A stretch of DNA of 6,154 bases, taken from Clostridia bacterium (lineage in GTDB: Bacteria; Bacillota_A; Clostridia; Christensenellales; Aristaeellaceae). The position numbers and the translations under genes are program-made. Below, piece after piece: positions 5,428 to 6,154 of this stretch; positions within the stretch are counted from its first letter, which is position 1; every line of letters starts with the position of its first letter. Under the pieces are notes generated by a model that ran no database searches, was not told the origin of the DNA, and saw only the letters and a program-made list of their open reading frames with translations. The stretch lies in NCBI GenBank assembly GCA_017398245.1, contig JAFQGN010000140.1, positions 1 to 6,154 on the forward strand, given 5' to 3'.

Positions 5428-5918
5428 GGGGTCACCGCCAGTCTGTCGTCGGTGCGGCGCTCTTCGTAGATAACGCCGTTGTCCTTATAGGTTTTGAGCT
5501 TGAAATGCGTGGCGGTGGAGAGCACGTTTTCGATGGTGGAGAGCTTTTCGGAAACGAAGAGGGCGGTCTGCTTCATGCTGCGGCCGCGCACTGTGACGAG
5601 CAGATCGTACCCGCCGCTCATTAGATACACGCTGGAGACCTCCTCGTAGCGGTAGATCTTTTCGGCGATGACGTCGAAGCCCTCGTCGCGCTGCGGGGTG
5701 ACCTTCACTTCGATCATGGCCTCGACCAGCTCGCGCTCGACCTTGTCCCAGTTGATCATAGCCGGGTATTTGAGCAGGATCTTCTGCACTTCGAGCGATT
5801 TGATGACCGCTTCGACCTCTTCCAGCCTGTGGCCGGTCATGGTGGCGATGCGCTCGGCAGGGGTGCGGGCGTCTTCGGACAGTATTTCAAGGATCTCCAG
5901 TTCCAGATCGTGTACCAT
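5424..5918 (-). CDS. Lrp/AsnC-family transcriptional regulator
   Basis: This 164-residue DNA-binding protein has an N-terminal helix-turn-helix domain (about 4-60: DLELEILEIL, then RIATMTGHRLEEVEAVIKSL) and a C-terminal RAM/AsnC ligand-binding domain (about 65-140) with the typical SGGYDLLV at 101-108. Lrp-family proteins form dimers to octamers that sense amino acids; the ligand here is unknown but may be a substrate or product of the coupled aminotransferase (inference). The ATG at 5918 is chosen because GGAGG lies 9 bases upstream. An in-frame TTG at 5927 directly abuts that site and would leave no spacing. The gene ends in a GTGA overlap with the aminotransferase. Length is normal. Autoregulation is common in the family but not shown here. 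Confidence 0.92.
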   Translation of the reverse strand: MVHDLELEILEILSEDARTPAERIATMTGHRLEEVEAVIKSLEVQKILLKYPAMINWDKVERELVEAMIEVKVTPQRDEGFDVIAEKIYRYEEVSSVYLMSGGYDLLVTVRGRSMKQTALFVSEKLSTIENVLSTATHFKLKTYKDNGVIYEERRTDDRLAVTP

Positions 5919-5942
5919 TATTTTCAACCTCCGTGGTGCTGT

Positions 5943-5948
5943 ATTCTA
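5943..5948 (-). promoter_or_regulatory. Possible -10 element of the regulator-aminotransferase operon
   Basis: TAGAAT on the minus strand matches the -10 consensus with one mismatch, 24 bases upstream of the start codon. No -35 is visible, because the region where it should be is occupied by a 17-bp inverted repeat. This is a weak call; the real promoter may lie farther upstream. Confidence 0.25.
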
Positions 5949-5954
5949 TTTCGC

Positions 5955-5992
5955 GGGAGGGGCCTTTCTTTCGGAAAAGAAAGGCCCCTCCC
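5955..5992. repeat. 17-bp perfect inverted repeat upstream of the Lrp-type gene
   Basis: Positions 5955-5971 pair perfectly with 5976-5992 around the loop CGGA. It is the longest stem in the window. Neither strand has a U-tract after it. It ends 36 bases before the regulator's start codon. It may be a dispersed repeat like the others, a transcript-end structure for the gene upstream, or an operator; the sequence does not decide. Confidence 0.7.
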
Positions 5993-6131
5993 TCACCCTC
6001 CCCAAAGAAACCGTTATGGGGATATGGATTTTCGCCGCTATGTACGATACGAAGAGGAGTTCTCATTCATACCGATCGTTGCGCATAAAAGGACTGTCCC
6101 TTCGATACGCACATTCCCCAAACAAGGGATT
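5993..6131. other. Non-coding spacer upstream of the operon
   Basis: No convincing gene is seen on either strand. The minus strand carries TATGAA-like and TATCCC-like words but no well-spaced promoter. The segment separates the 17-bp inverted repeat from another hairpin repeat at the right edge. Confidence 0.4.
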
Positions 6132-6154
6132 CCAAAGGGTCTTTGACCCTTTGG
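6132..6154. repeat. Hairpin repeat at the right edge
   Basis: CCAAAGGGTC (6132-6141) pairs perfectly with GACCCTTTGG (6145-6154) around loop TTT. Its arms resemble the first hairpin of the array at 3043-3071 (core CCAAAGGG and CCCTTTGG). It is probably the first unit of another array continuing outside the window. Confidence 0.65.

Noticed and set aside
4258..5469. Long open frame on the plus strand (403 codons) opposite the aminotransferase
   Set aside because: It mirrors the real gene, is Ala/Gly/His rich without family motifs, and the opposite frame has intact PLP-enzyme motifs.
5919..5927. TTG start for the Lrp-type gene, three codons upstream
   Set aside because: It directly abuts the GGAGG ribosome site, leaving no spacing; the ATG at 5918 is properly placed.
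6087..6102. Terminator-like AAGG...CCUUUU on the minus strand
   Set aside because: The stem is only about 4 bp with poor GC content in its outer part; it cannot be told from chance.

Overview
The window reads like a moderately GC-rich Bacillota genome, most likely a gut-type Clostridia (Oscillospirales or Christensenellales-like). This is an inference from strong AGGAGG-type ribosome binding sites, protein style and many GC-rich hairpin repeats between genes; no marker gene confirms it. All six protein genes lie on the minus strand, so transcription runs from high to low coordinates.

Reading in the direction of transcription: (1) At 5918-4249 an Lrp/AsnC-family regulator is followed by a class I/II PLP aminotransferase. 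They share a 4-base GTGA stop/start overlap and so form a translationally coupled pair. (2) A 439-base gene-free gap (3810-4248) holds three members of a two-hairpin repeat family, two direct and one inverted, plus a possible promoter. (3) At 3809-3168 lies a stand-alone KDPG/KHG-type 2-keto-acid aldolase (Eda family), followed by an array of hairpin repeats and an intrinsic terminator. (4) At 2822-113 lies a complete methionine ABC importer operon: metN (ATPase with NIL domain), metI (permease) and metQ (NlpA-family binding protein). It has an extended -10 promoter upstream and a strong 14-bp terminator downstream.

The Met importer brings methionine (probably both D and L forms) into the cell: MetQ captures it, MetI forms the channel and MetN hydrolyses ATP. 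The aminotransferase and its regulator suggest amino-acid-responsive nitrogen metabolism. The aldolase has no obvious partner in the window.

The protein content is ordinary and I see no new defence, mobile or biosynthetic system. The points most worth a second look are the structured repeats filling most gaps (with pairing preserved despite sequence change), a MetQ with no lipobox cysteine, RNA structure around the metQ start, and an Eda whose active-site motif departs from the classical one.
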